Part shown: in pieces, positions 41,716-51,320 of the stretch | How positions within the stretch are numbered: position 1 is the first letter of the stretch | Layout of the letters: each line of letters opens with the position of its first letter | DNA from: Filimonas zeae | GTDB taxonomy: Bacteria; Bacteroidota; Bacteroidia; Chitinophagales; Chitinophagaceae | Assembly (NCBI RefSeq): GCF_014641615.1 | Contig: NZ_BMIB01000004.1 | Span: 682,001-746,000, forward strand | DNA: 64,000 nt | Reading direction: 5' to 3' | Program-made: the position numbers and the translations under genes | Notes under the pieces: model-generated | What the model saw: the letters and a program-made list of their open reading frames with translations, nothing else | Databases searched by the model: none | Told to the model about the DNA's origin: nothing

Positions 41716-43104
41716 ATGACTATGGACCACAACGATCGGATAGCCATACTGGAACAACAGGTTCAGCAACTGCAACAGCAGGTAAACGCGCTGCAACAGC
41801 AACTGAATGCCACAGAAGGCACTGCCCATTCCCGCCGTGCTCCATTCAAACGCCTGCAACCAGACAGTTCTTCCTTTCAACTGGAAAACTTTATTGGCCT
41901 TAACCTGATGCATGTGGTAGGCATTGTGGTATTGGTAATTGGTCTTTCATTGGGGGTAAAGTATGCTATAGATAAAGAACTGATAAGCGAGGCGGCACGT
42001 ATTGCACTGGCTGCTGTGGCCGGGGGTATACTGTATGCACTATCGCTGTGGCTTAAAAAGAACTACGCCTCCTTCAGCGCCATCCTGTTCAGTGGCGCCA
42101 TGGCTACGCTGTATTTTACCACTTATGCCGCCTGCGATTATTACTATCTGCTGCATATTACAGCAGCGTTTGTTATTATGGTGGCTATTACTGTATACAC
42201 AGCTTTTAACGCCATTTCATATAACCGGCAGGAAATTGCCATACTGGGCATGACAGGTGCCTATGCCATCCCTTTTTTAATAAGCCGTAACCAACAGGCC
42301 GATCTGCTTTTTCTGGCTTATATATTCCTGATTAATGGCGGTATTACCTTTCTGGCCTTTACCAAAGCATGGCGGCCTATGAGCAGCCTGGCGTTGCTTA
42401 TTACATGGGTATTGTTTATGGGATGGCTGTACCGTGGCATCAGCTATCAGCAGCAACCTATGGCGCTGGCCTTTATGGCGGGTTATTACCTGCTGTTTTG
42501 CGCCTCTCTGCTGGACCTGCCTTTTAAAAACCGCGCACCTGTAAGCAGTGAAATAAGCCTGCTGCTGGTAATACATAATTGCTGCCTGTATCTGGCATCG
42601 TATTTTATTTTCCGCTTTAGCGCTCCTGCTCAGGGCGCTTTTACCTATAGCAGCCTGGCGGTACAAATAAACCCCTTCACGGGCTTTTATACCCTGTTCT
42701 GCCTGGCGCTTGCGTGGATAGCAGAGCGCTTTTATAAACAGTCTGTACGCCTCAGCAAATACCTGGCAGTACAGGGTACCGGTTTGCTGGCGCTGTTTAT
42801 ATACCAGTACTGGATGGGCGTTACCGTTACCCTTTTATGGCTGGCGCTGGCCATAGTATTATTTATTGCAGGCCTGGCCGGTAAAAAAGAATGGCCGCGT
42901 ATTGCGGCCATTACCCTGTTTGGATTAACGCTTTTTAAGCTGGTGGTATTTGATAGTACCCGTTTTACTTCGCTGCAAAAAACTTTATGTTATATACTTA
43001 CCGGCATACTGCTGTTACTGGTGTCGTTCTTCTATCAAAAATTCAAACAGGTATTATTTCCTGGTAAAGAAGAACACCTGCACAACAACTCACCGGTTGA
43101 TTAG
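41716..43104 (+). CDS. DUF2339 polytopic membrane protein
   Basis: A 462-residue protein. A short glutamine-rich coiled coil (about 8-34; QVQQLQQQVNALQQQL) precedes an ENFIGLNLMHVVGIVVLVIGLSLGVKYA block and some 13 membrane helices. Coiled coil, then the 'GxxxLxxxG' first helix, then many helices is the DUF2339 layout; function unknown. ATG 41716 or 41722 are both possible starts; the frame is open to a TTG at 41701 inside the preceding terminator, which is unlikely. Convergent with the DUF5686 gene, with only 23 bases between stops and no obvious terminator. Confidence 0.82.
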   Translation: MTMDHNDRIAILEQQVQQLQQQVNALQQQLNATEGTAHSRRAPFKRLQPDSSSFQLENFIGLNLMHVVGIVVLVIGLSLGVKYAIDKELISEAARIALAAVAGGILYALSLWLKKNYASFSAILFSGAMATLYFTTYAACDYYYLLHITAAFVIMVAITVYTAFNAISYNRQEIAILGMTGAYAIPFLISRNQQADLLFLAYIFLINGGITFLAFTKAWRPMSSLALLITWVLFMGWLYRGISYQQQPMALAFMAGYYLLFCASLLDLPFKNRAPVSSEISLLLVIHNCCLYLASYFIFRFSAPAQGAFTYSSLAVQINPFTGFYTLFCLALAWIAERFYKQSVRLSKYLAVQGTGLLALFIYQYWMGVTVTLLWLALAIVLFIAGLAGKKEWPRIAAITLFGLTLFKLVVFDSTRFTSLQKTLCYILTGILLLLVSFFYQKFKQVLFPGKEEHLHNNSPVD

Positions 43105-43127
43105 CATAGCCCCGTGCAGGTACTGTT

Positions 43128-45662
43128 TTAGTTGATGTTAATGCTACCTCCCAGCAATCCACCAAAACCTACTCTTACCCCCCAGGTACCCTTTTGTCCG
43201 CTCAGGTAGCCATTCACCACATCTACCCGCAGCACTTTAAATATATTCTCCAGGCCTGCAAATATCTCTGTATAGTGGTTATTGCTGTTTACCCAAAAAG
43301 CATTTGCACCTGCCACCAGGTTCCAGTTCAGCTTTTTAAACAATGGAATTTTGTTGGTGAGTAATCCGTTGAAGTGATGCTCTGCATGCGCCTGCATGTA
43401 AAAAGAAGCCGTAGTGCTGTTGGCATAATACGGCGCCAGCTGAAAGCTGTTGAGGTACTGGCTGGCTAACACCAGTTGGTTGCCGTTAAAGTGCTGATAG
43501 TCCTGTATAGCTACTTTATTGGCATTCAAAAAGCCGCCCATGTTAAACCGGTATTTTAACAAGCCCAGTAATTTAAAGTTCATATCATCCCATACAGAAA
43601 AGCGCCATTTATCGTAATCTACATCACTGCCCAGTACACTGTTAATACCCTTGGTATAAGCCAGTGCCAGTACGGGATATTTAGAACCTATAGCTACTTT
43701 ACGTTTAGGATACTGAATATATCGCTGCCCCGGCCGGTATTGCAGTTCTACAGAAGCTACTACAGCCTGGTGTTGCGTAAACTGCTGGCTCAATTGCTCA
43801 AAAGGATAGTTGGGCGTAAACTGCCGGTCTTTTTTAAAGAAGGAATAATCAGTGGTATTGTCTATCGGCAACCTGTTCTCGTACAACACAGACGCATCTA
43901 TACGTATATCATTTTCCAGCCGCTTAATAAACCGTAGCGATGTAAAATAGTTCTCATAAATCTTCATGTAGTTGCGGTGTTCCAGCAATGTATAAATGCT
44001 GTTTAAAAGCGGGCTGATGGGTTCAGCCTTATTAAACTGGCTTACCCTTTTGCCCCCCGATAATACCCAGTAGTTTTTTGCCGTTTGCACATCACCTTCT
44101 GTTGCTTCGGAAAGGGTGGCATAAGTAAGGCTGGCCCACGGGTTCATATGCCTGTTATTAATGCCATAACGTACATGCGGCGTAAAAGACAGATACTTTT
44201 TCTGTGGCTTCCAGGTTTTACTAAGCGTAGCCTGAAAGTTGGTAACAATGCCTTCTACCGTATTATACTGCAACATTTTTAACGGGCCCGACCAGCTAAA
44301 CCAGGTAGGGTGCTCCGGATGAAAGTCAGACCGGGAAAAGCCGCTATAGAACACCTTTGGCAACGTAATTTTTCCCTGGTGCTTACGTAGTGAGTCGCGC
44401 ACTGTTTTGCTTCCGGCCGAATCGCGTTGCTGCTTATAAATACTGTCTTTCACTTTATAATCCCGTAACTCTTCCGGCTCCAGCTGCACGGGGCGTATAG
44501 AATCCCAGTACTCACGCGGATGTTTATTAACAGCCGTATCGTACGCCATCACCACCTTATTAAAATAGTTTTTAGGAAACACCGGCCGTATATCGTATTT
44601 ATTGTACACGTTTAAAAATGTACCTACAGCATCAATACCCAATAGTTTAAAGGTGTAGTACACTGATTGGTTCTGGGTGCGCCATACATTGGCTGCACCG
44701 GCTATAGGTGCATGAATCTGTCGTATCTGTAACGTATCCATTAATTGCAGTTGCGATTCTTTGGTAAGCTGCAACTCCAGGCTGTGAATATGCCAGTCAC
44801 CCTCGCTGATGTTAATGGTGCCCGTAAAAAGCGGTTCGTAGTTTCTGCGGGGCATTACTTTTATCTGCGTAATCTCCATACCATTTTCCCAGAAACTACC
44901 CAGGTATTTGTAGCGATAGTATTTTAAAGCTCCATCTGCAATGGGCGATACAAAGCCCCGTGGCGCAAACTGCGAGGTAATAACCGTAACATTGTTACTA
45001 TAAAAATCTATAAACGTAGGAAAGTTGAAACCATAGCCACCGCCGCCGCTTTCGCGGCCGGATATCACCTCCAGCTTCATACGTTCCGGCGCTTTAAAGG
45101 CAATTTTAGTAAGCGATTCAGACAGGTATATAACACCCTTACCTGCCGAGTCCACGCCCATCTCCTGCTTATCTTTATCGTCTATTTTCTGGCCCAGTAT
45201 TCTTTTAGGCAAACCACGTGTTTTGGCCAGCGTTTTAATGTATGCTTCACAGGTAAAAGAGTCCAGCGGTGTTTCATATTCCGGGCGTTTTTTAATGGCG
45301 TTTCTTATAATGGCGTACGCCGGGTCTTCTCCTCCTGATCTCACTATTACTTCATTCATTCTGGTTTCCTGCCGCTTCATTTTAAAAGTAACATCCAGTG
45401 GCGTATTGGTTACTGTAATGGCTTTTTCCTGCCGGGTAAAGCCTACAAACTGGCAGATAAGCGTATACGAACCAGCTGGCAGTTCCAGCTGAAATCTGCC
45501 CTCCGAATTGGCAGTAGTGCCCTTGCCACTGCCTTTAGCATTTAACGATGCATATGCCAGCGGATGGCCGCTTTCGTCGGTAACAATACCCCGCACAATA
45601 GTAGCATGGGCAGAAAAAGAGAGAATAGATAACAGAATAAGGTTGAAGAAGGCCTTCATCAT
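43128..45662 (-). CDS. DUF5686 outer-membrane protein with carboxypeptidase-regulatory-like domain
   Basis: An 844-residue exported protein: signal peptide (about 1-20), a CarboxypepD-regulatory-like beta-sandwich (about 23-92; GIVTDESGHPLAYASLNAKGSGKGTTANSEGRF region), then a DUF5686 chain (from about 110; RNAIKKRPEYETPLDSFTCEAYIK) that ends in outer-membrane beta strands. The same pre-domain heads SusC-type transporters, but no TonB-plug domain follows. Members are common in Bacteroidota; the role is unknown, probably envelope-related. It stands alone on the minus strand, convergent with the DUF2339 gene. Confidence 0.9.
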   Translation of the reverse strand: MMKAFFNLILLSILSFSAHATIVRGIVTDESGHPLAYASLNAKGSGKGTTANSEGRFQLELPAGSYTLICQFVGFTRQEKAITVTNTPLDVTFKMKRQETRMNEVIVRSGGEDPAYAIIRNAIKKRPEYETPLDSFTCEAYIKTLAKTRGLPKRILGQKIDDKDKQEMGVDSAGKGVIYLSESLTKIAFKAPERMKLEVISGRESGGGGYGFNFPTFIDFYSNNVTVITSQFAPRGFVSPIADGALKYYRYKYLGSFWENGMEITQIKVMPRRNYEPLFTGTINISEGDWHIHSLELQLTKESQLQLMDTLQIRQIHAPIAGAANVWRTQNQSVYYTFKLLGIDAVGTFLNVYNKYDIRPVFPKNYFNKVVMAYDTAVNKHPREYWDSIRPVQLEPEELRDYKVKDSIYKQQRDSAGSKTVRDSLRKHQGKITLPKVFYSGFSRSDFHPEHPTWFSWSGPLKMLQYNTVEGIVTNFQATLSKTWKPQKKYLSFTPHVRYGINNRHMNPWASLTYATLSEATEGDVQTAKNYWVLSGGKRVSQFNKAEPISPLLNSIYTLLEHRNYMKIYENYFTSLRFIKRLENDIRIDASVLYENRLPIDNTTDYSFFKKDRQFTPNYPFEQLSQQFTQHQAVVASVELQYRPGQRYIQYPKRKVAIGSKYPVLALAYTKGINSVLGSDVDYDKWRFSVWDDMNFKLLGLLKYRFNMGGFLNANKVAIQDYQHFNGNQLVLASQYLNSFQLAPYYANSTTASFYMQAHAEHHFNGLLTNKIPLFKKLNWNLVAGANAFWVNSNNHYTEIFAGLENIFKVLRVDVVNGYLSGQKGTWGVRVGFGGLLGGSININ

Positions 45663-45749
45663 AAGCTTTTTAGGCTACGAATATAGCTTTCCGCCGAAAC
45701 CACAATCACAACAACCCGTTAATTATCCATCAACGGTAAAGTGCGGGTA

Positions 45750-46307
45750 TTACAGGTAAGATTCTATTTTTTTGTACAGTAGTGTAAGGGTGGCTTTGTT
45801 GCTGGCCCGGCAGCGCGTCCAGGCATTCTGGTACGATCGGGTGGCACCGTCTTTCTCCCTGCCTTCATTGGTGCGCTTGATTTCCTCTGCAATCTTCTTC
45901 ATCCATTTATCAGTATAAGCAGGAGAAACAAGCGGGTTATCTGCCCCCAGAAACTCAATCAGAAAATCAGGTTTAAACTCCAGGAACTCCTTACAGCCTT
46001 TGCCCAGGGTTTCTGTCCAGGCCGGAATGCTTTTTTCCGCCATTTTGGTTACTACCAGAATATAAAAAGGTCGCAGTTCATTGTTTTTGGTACGCAGACT
46101 ATCTAATGCAGCCAGAATGTTCAGTTCGTCAGAAGGCTTTAGCTTACCGTTGTAGTAGTCCAGTATTACTTTGGGAATTTCCTTACTGGCCAGATAGTCT
46201 TTTATATTACCGGGTGCCTGTGCTTTAACAGCGGAAGCGGGTAAACATAATATGCCGGAGAAAACACAAATAAGAACAATAAAACGCAGGAAGGTGAAAG
46301 GCATCAT
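45750..46307 (-). CDS. Exported protein of unknown function
   Basis: A 185-residue protein with a signal peptide (about 1-29, ending AVKAQ) and a mature helical domain of about 155 residues. Visible pieces are KDYLASKEIPKVILDYYNGK, ILAALDSLRTKNNELRPFYI and a C-terminal basic RSYQNAWTRCRASNKATLTL. Two cysteines are in the mature part. I do not recognise it. ATG at 46307 is the first of two adjacent methionines. It lies between the FtsX-type permease and the DUF5686 gene without a shared promoter seen. Confidence 0.65.
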   Translation of the reverse strand: MMPFTFLRFIVLICVFSGILCLPASAVKAQAPGNIKDYLASKEIPKVILDYYNGKLKPSDELNILAALDSLRTKNNELRPFYILVVTKMAEKSIPAWTETLGKGCKEFLEFKPDFLIEFLGADNPLVSPAYTDKWMKKIAEEIKRTNEGREKDGATRSYQNAWTRCRASNKATLTLLYKKIESYL

Positions 46308-46383
46308 TATCTTTTAAGGGTTTCCAGTGTGCTCCGCTATCTGTTCGGACAAAACAAATCTAGTAAAAACGTCCTAAACGCCA

Positions 46384-46411
46384 AAAAGCCGGGAAGGAAT
46401 CCCCGGCTTTT
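46384..46411 (-). terminator. Terminator after the FtsX-type permease gene
   Basis: AAAAGCCGGG (46384-46393) and CCCGGCTTTT (46402-46411) are perfect 10-bp arms with an 8-base loop, 20 bases past the permease stop; the A/T ends act as the U-tract on the minus strand. Confidence 0.88.
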
Positions 46412-46430
46412 CTCCCTTATCCAGGGGTTT

Positions 46431-48866
46431 TTATTCAGAACGCAGTGTTTTAACCGGCTTTACCACTGCTGCCCGTACAGATTGATAGCTCATAGTAAGC
46501 AAAGCAATTACCAGTGCAATACCTGCTGCGCCCAGCAACCACCAGATGCTGATGTTTACCCGGTAAGCAAAATCCTGTAACCAATGGTGCATGGCCCACC
46601 AGGCAAGCGGCGAGGCTATGAGAATGGCAATAGCCACCAGTTTAATAAAATCAAAGGAAATAAGTTGTACAATACCTGCTACAGAAGCACCCAGCACTTT
46701 GCGTATGCCTATTTCTTTTACCCGCTGCCAGGCAGTAAGGGTAGACAGGCCAAACAAACCCAGACAGCTAACCACAATACAAATAGCTGTAGCCACATTT
46801 ACAATTTTACCAGTGGTGGCTTCCGATTCATACATTTCCTTTACACTGTCATCGTAAAACTTATAATCAAACGGTGTTTCCGGATAATGCTTCTTCCATA
46901 CGGCTTCGATTTTAGCCAGTTGTTGCTGCCATTGTTGCGGCTGGCCGCTGAGGCGGATATTAAAAGCAGACAATTCACTTTTGCTCGTAAGCATAGCGGT
47001 AGGTTCAATTTTCAGGTGAAAGCCAGCGGTATGAAAATCTTTCACCACCCCTACTATAGGCAGCTTTTTATCATCGTTAGCAATTACATACTGCCCCACT
47101 GCCGCAGCAGGGGAGGCAAAGCCAAAAGCCTTTACTGCCGTTTCGTTCAGCACCACTTCCTTCAGCGTATCTGAAGGCGCCAGGTTACGCCCAGCCAGCA
47201 ACGGAATTTTGTATAACCCAAGCATAGCGGTATCGCCAAACTTAAAATACATCATCACGTCCTTTTTATTCCCTGCTGCATCAATGTATTGATACATATC
47301 GCTGTTAAAACTGGTGTTCATAGGTGCCTGCCCCATGGCAACAGCTTCCACACCGGGCAACTGTTTTATATCATGCTGTACCAGAAAATGCCGGTTTTCA
47401 TATTTGGGCGAGAACCTTATTTGCCAGGGTACATAAGCAAGCACCACCGCATCCTTATTAAAGCCCGTATCGGCATGCAGCAGATAATGCAGCTGCTTTC
47501 CTACAATTACCGCCCCCACAATAAACAACTGCGCCACCGCAAACTGAAATACAATCAGGCTTTTGCGCAATACCAGCCCCCGTTTTCCTGTTTGTCCGGC
47601 ATCTTTACCCCGCATCATATTCACCGCCTCTACACGGGTAATCAGCCAGCCGGGATACATGCCTGCCAGTAAGGTTACAGCCACTACCAGCACTAGCAGA
47701 AACAAAGCAATACCCAGGTAATTGGTATACAAATTCATTCCCCCGGGCATAATATTGCTAAACACGCTGGTGGCTATACGGGCCAGAAAAAAGGATACGC
47801 CCACAGCCAGCAGGGTAATAGCCAGTGTTTCCAGCAAAAACGGACTTATTAATTGCCAGCGGCCGCTGCCCAGCGTACGGCGAATGCCTATTTCTCTGGA
47901 GCGCTGAGGTACCTGTGCAGTAGTAAGGTTTACATAGTTAATACAGGCAAGTACCAGTAAAAAAGCAGCAATACCTATTAAACCATATAACACTTTTCTG
48001 TTGGCTTTATGTATTACATTCTCCCCATATTCATTGGTAAAATGAACCGCTTTCATGGGCAGCAGCTTGTGCCAGCGTTCGTAATGGTACTTCAGCATCT
48101 CTTCCCTGGCCGGTGCTGCCGACATAATATTGATAGCCGCAGTTAACTTTTCTATATCTGTATGCGGCTTCACACGCACGTATAAAGCCCGTTGAGAACT
48201 TACGCCAGTCCAGTTATCGCTGGCCAGCGCCTGGGCAGACAAAGCAAATATTTCGTTCCACGGAAAGCTCGATGGAAAATCAAGGTCTGCAACCACCCCT
48301 GTTACCTTAACCGGAATAGTATCATTGTATACAATCGTTTTTCCCATTACCGCTGCAGGCTGTACACCGGGAAAATACTTTTCTGCCCTACTTCGGGTAA
48401 GTATTACCTGGTTGGGCCCGTTCAGCGCCTGGGCAGCATTGCCCGCCAGCCATTTATAGGGTACCAGATTAAAGTAAGCAACGATGGTAGATATCTGATC
48501 TTCCGGGCTATCAAACCGCCTTACCGTACCTGCTTCTGTAGTGCTTACCCCTGCAACAGTCTGCCACCTGTTCCATACAGGAATTACTTCAGCTACGCCC
48601 GGCATCTGCTCTTTTATAGCATTGGGCAATGGCTCCGGCACGCCTGCGTTGCCCGATTCTTTATCATCAAACTTAAACCGGCTTACTACCCGGTACACCT
48701 GTTCGCTGCCAGGTATTTTATTGTCAAAACTAAACTCGTAACTAACAATGCTGTAAATAACCCAGCAGGCACTGATGCCTACTGCCAGCCCTACAATATT
48801 GAGCAGGGTAAACAGCCGGTTTTTCCACAAATACCGGAGCATGATTGTAAAGCTATAGTTTGCCAC
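46431..48866 (-). CDS. FtsX/MacB-type ABC transporter permease, ATPase not adjacent
   Basis: An 811-residue permease with two MacB-like halves: first helix LFTLLNIVGLAVGISACWVIYS (about 18-38), a periplasmic domain, a block of three FtsX helices (about 285-405, with YVNLTTAQVPQRSREIGIRRTLGS), then the second half with a helix near 430 and three FtsX helices at the C-terminus (EIGIRKVLGASVAGIV). This 'double' form is widespread in Bacteroidota and linked to efflux or envelope stress. No ATPase gene adjoins it. The start codon used is GTG at 48866; an ATG 8 codons on (48842) is the alternative, but ANYSFTIMLRYLWKN aligns with the usual family start. Confidence 0.9.
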   Translation of the reverse strand: MANYSFTIMLRYLWKNRLFTLLNIVGLAVGISACWVIYSIVSYEFSFDNKIPGSEQVYRVVSRFKFDDKESGNAGVPEPLPNAIKEQMPGVAEVIPVWNRWQTVAGVSTTEAGTVRRFDSPEDQISTIVAYFNLVPYKWLAGNAAQALNGPNQVILTRSRAEKYFPGVQPAAVMGKTIVYNDTIPVKVTGVVADLDFPSSFPWNEIFALSAQALASDNWTGVSSQRALYVRVKPHTDIEKLTAAINIMSAAPAREEMLKYHYERWHKLLPMKAVHFTNEYGENVIHKANRKVLYGLIGIAAFLLVLACINYVNLTTAQVPQRSREIGIRRTLGSGRWQLISPFLLETLAITLLAVGVSFFLARIATSVFSNIMPGGMNLYTNYLGIALFLLVLVVAVTLLAGMYPGWLITRVEAVNMMRGKDAGQTGKRGLVLRKSLIVFQFAVAQLFIVGAVIVGKQLHYLLHADTGFNKDAVVLAYVPWQIRFSPKYENRHFLVQHDIKQLPGVEAVAMGQAPMNTSFNSDMYQYIDAAGNKKDVMMYFKFGDTAMLGLYKIPLLAGRNLAPSDTLKEVVLNETAVKAFGFASPAAAVGQYVIANDDKKLPIVGVVKDFHTAGFHLKIEPTAMLTSKSELSAFNIRLSGQPQQWQQQLAKIEAVWKKHYPETPFDYKFYDDSVKEMYESEATTGKIVNVATAICIVVSCLGLFGLSTLTAWQRVKEIGIRKVLGASVAGIVQLISFDFIKLVAIAILIASPLAWWAMHHWLQDFAYRVNISIWWLLGAAGIALVIALLTMSYQSVRAAVVKPVKTLRSE

Positions 48867-49038
48867 AACAGTTACTTTTAGATAGAAATGATGCTTAGCT
48901 ACACAATCATTCTGCCAGCAGCTAAACAGGCTTAAAAACAGACGATTGCGCCCTTCGGCAGCAGAATAACTGTTCAGTTCTGAACATGGGGTGTTCAGAA
49001 ACGGACACTATAGTAAGGCAGTAATATGTAAGGGGGTA

Positions 49039-50136
49039 TTAAAAAGCCTCACCCAGTTGCAGGTAAAAGCCCTGGTCTTTTTTATTGGTAAACCCGTAGT
49101 CGAGGCGCAGGTTCAGTTTATCTTTTTTGCTCAAAGCAAAGCGGATACCAGCCCCGTAAGCCAGTTTCAGATCTTTAAAATCGTAGTCCATCGCACGGCG
49201 GGCCACATCGCCAGCACCGCCAAAGGCCACAAACCCAAACGGGCCGTATACCGGTACACGCCATTCAGCCTGTAAAGCCAGCAATTGTTTATCGCGGTAG
49301 CGACCGGCGTAGTACCCCCGCATTAAACTGCTGCCACCCAGCGCAGCCAGGCTTCTCAGCGGTATTTCATCGCCCAGGTTCATAAAATTATACAACTGCA
49401 CCGCCAGTACCTGCTTGCGGGTAACGGGAATGTACTGCCGCACATCCTGTATAATATTGGTATACGTATAGTCAGAGCCCACTGCCGGGTGGTAGTACTT
49501 GGCAATCATCTGTAAAAAAGTGCCTTTATTGGGCGAAAAAGCATCGCTACGGCTGTCGTAGGTAATACTGCCGCCAAAGCCCGAAATCAGATATCCCTTT
49601 CTGCCGGCCACCTGCTGCTTATCAAACAGGCCACTGCTTTTATACTCCACACCCATTACCTTTTGCATTTCATATACGGCACCGGCAAACAAGCCTTTTT
49701 TCAGCTTGCGCATGCCATGCAGGTATACATAATACTGTTTAAACTGGTAAGGCTCTTCCAGCGAGTCGGGCGCGTGCTGGCCTATGCCCCAGAACTTATC
49801 AGGAAAATAACTGTAGGAAAGCTGATGGTTAAGAATGTATTTTTCGTTGGGGAAATAAATAGTACCATTAATTACGGTAAGCAGCTGTTTATTCAGCGAG
49901 TACATGGCCAGTGCTTCAATATTAGAAACGCGGGCAACTGTATCCTTTCTGTCTATCCGGAACAGGGCACAAGCCACGCCGCCAAACATCCAGCCGGTTT
50001 CTACCGAACGGGCCACTACCGGAAAGGCAAGCAGCTTTTTATAAGCGGGGGGTGTAGCAGCACTGTCAAGCTGCGCAAAGGCAGGCAGGATTATGACAAG
50101 CAGTGCAACAGCCATTAACAGCAGTCTCACTTTCAA
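49039..50136 (-). CDS. Omp85/BamA-like outer-membrane barrel
   Basis: A 365-residue exported barrel of the Omp85 'surface antigen' type without visible POTRA domains. The mature chain ends in GFTNKKDQGFYLQLGEAF, and contains GGSSLMRGYYAGRYRD (about 265-280), the MRGY/RGF motif of the L6 loop typical of Omp85, and repeated Y/F-rich strands. Start choice: a TTG at 50136 gives a proper signal peptide (MKVRLLLMAVA, ending PAFAQ), whereas the ATG at 50115 would leave no basic N-terminus and the open frame to 50253 is not signal-like. It follows the ABC ATPase gene by 89 bases on the same strand. Role unknown; small members act in lipid or protein transport. Confidence 0.8.
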   Translation of the reverse strand: MKVRLLLMAVALLVIILPAFAQLDSAATPPAYKKLLAFPVVARSVETGWMFGGVACALFRIDRKDTVARVSNIEALAMYSLNKQLLTVINGTIYFPNEKYILNHQLSYSYFPDKFWGIGQHAPDSLEEPYQFKQYYVYLHGMRKLKKGLFAGAVYEMQKVMGVEYKSSGLFDKQQVAGRKGYLISGFGGSITYDSRSDAFSPNKGTFLQMIAKYYHPAVGSDYTYTNIIQDVRQYIPVTRKQVLAVQLYNFMNLGDEIPLRSLAALGGSSLMRGYYAGRYRDKQLLALQAEWRVPVYGPFGFVAFGGAGDVARRAMDYDFKDLKLAYGAGIRFALSKKDKLNLRLDYGFTNKKDQGFYLQLGEAF

Positions 50137-50225
50137 ACTAAAATTGGATTTGGACTGCAATAATAAGAATGTTGTCCCGTTAATACACCCGCCTGTCCTG
50201 AAAACCACCTTAAATTTAACCCGGC

Positions 50226-51179
50226 TTACCTCCCTTCTTTTACTGCCACCCAAACAGATTCACCTGCTTCTACAGTGGTTTCGTTTACACGTACCAGCAG
50301 CACATTATCCGCTATCTGCACCTCTGCTTCTTCATAGCCGCCCATAAAGTACACATGGTTTACCACCCCTCTCAGCGCACCTTTCCTGTCTCTGGTTATG
50401 GCCAGTTGCTCCGGGCGTAAAAACACTTCCGGCTGCTCAGTAAGTGTAACGGGCAGTCTTTTCCAAACCTCCTTCCAATCAGCCGTAATGGTAGTAAACC
50501 TTCCAAACAGGCCTGCTACATATGCATTTACCGGGTGGTTATAGATATTCCGGGCAGTATCGTGCTGTACAATATGGCCGTCTTTCATTATCACAATTTC
50601 CTCCGCCCATGACAGGGTATCCAGCGGGTCGTGCGAAACCAGTATGGTAGTAATCTTCAGTTTCTCGCTCACATCACGTATCACCTGCTTCAACATCGCC
50701 TTATGAATCATGTCCAGGTTAGAAAACGGCTCATCCAGTAACAGCAGCCTGGGGGCTGTAACCAGCAGTTTGGCCAATGCAATACGCTGTTTTTCACCGC
50801 CGGATAACTCGTTGGTTTTACGCTGTAATAAATGGGCAATTTTACACACTTCGTACAGCTGGCCGGCTTCCTTTTCCTTCAGCTGGTTGGCATATTCCAG
50901 CACCTGCTCTACCCGCAGGTGGGTAGCCAGTTCAAAATGCTGTGAAAGATATACAATGCCCGGATGGCCGGGAATCAGTTTTTCATCCGGACCTTCTACT
51001 CTTACTTCCTCAAACAATACCCTGCCTGAAGCAGGCTGGGCCAATCCACCCATCATTTTTAACAGGGTACTCTTTCCCGAACCTGTTTCACCGGCAACCG
51101 CCAGTTTCTGAAATCGCTGTAACGAAAGGTTGATATCGCCATTTACTGCTTCCAGTTCTAAAAAACGCTTCTTTGCCAT
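50226..51179 (-). CDS. PotA/FbpC-like ABC transporter ATPase with TOBE-type C-terminus
   Basis: A 317-residue ATPase: Walker A GETGSGKST (about 29-37), signature LSGGEKQRIALAK (about 126-138), Walker B LLLLDEPFSNLD (about 147-158), switch His in LVSHDPLD. The C-terminal ~90 residues (PEVFLRPEQLAITRD, GVVNHVYFMGGYEEAEVQI) form the TOBE-like regulatory domain of spermidine/iron/sugar importer ATPases. No permease or binding-protein gene adjoins, so it is an orphan subunit. The ATG at 51179 is used; 32 upstream codons of the frame lie across the promoter. A perfect -7 element ends 5 bases before it. Confidence 0.9.
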   Translation of the reverse strand: MAKKRFLELEAVNGDINLSLQRFQKLAVAGETGSGKSTLLKMMGGLAQPASGRVLFEEVRVEGPDEKLIPGHPGIVYLSQHFELATHLRVEQVLEYANQLKEKEAGQLYEVCKIAHLLQRKTNELSGGEKQRIALAKLLVTAPRLLLLDEPFSNLDMIHKAMLKQVIRDVSEKLKITTILVSHDPLDTLSWAEEIVIMKDGHIVQHDTARNIYNHPVNAYVAGLFGRFTTITADWKEVWKRLPVTLTEQPEVFLRPEQLAITRDRKGALRGVVNHVYFMGGYEEAEVQIADNVLLVRVNETTVEAGESVWVAVKEGR

Positions 51180-51184
51180 TGGCC

Positions 51185-51192
51185 CAAAAGTA
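51185..51192 (-). promoter_or_regulatory. -7 element of ABC ATPase gene, leaderless spacing
   Basis: TACTTTTG on the minus strand fits TAnnTTTG; 5 bases to the ATG at 51179. Confidence 0.55.
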
Positions 51193-51295
51193 TAACAATC
51201 ACACAAAACACCATCCGGCATATCTGCAGGTATGGCTCCCCTGTATGCAGGGTACATTTTAACGAAGCTTAGCACCCCCGCAGCAAATACCTGGG

Positions 51296-51303
51296 TATAT
51301 TTG
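51296..51303 (+). promoter_or_regulatory. Promoter -7 element of DinB-family gene
   Basis: TATATTTG fits TAnnTTTG. The predicted start near 51310 leaves an 11-base leader before the ATG at 51321. Confidence 0.55.
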
Positions 51304-51320
51304 GAGCATCAATACCGTAT

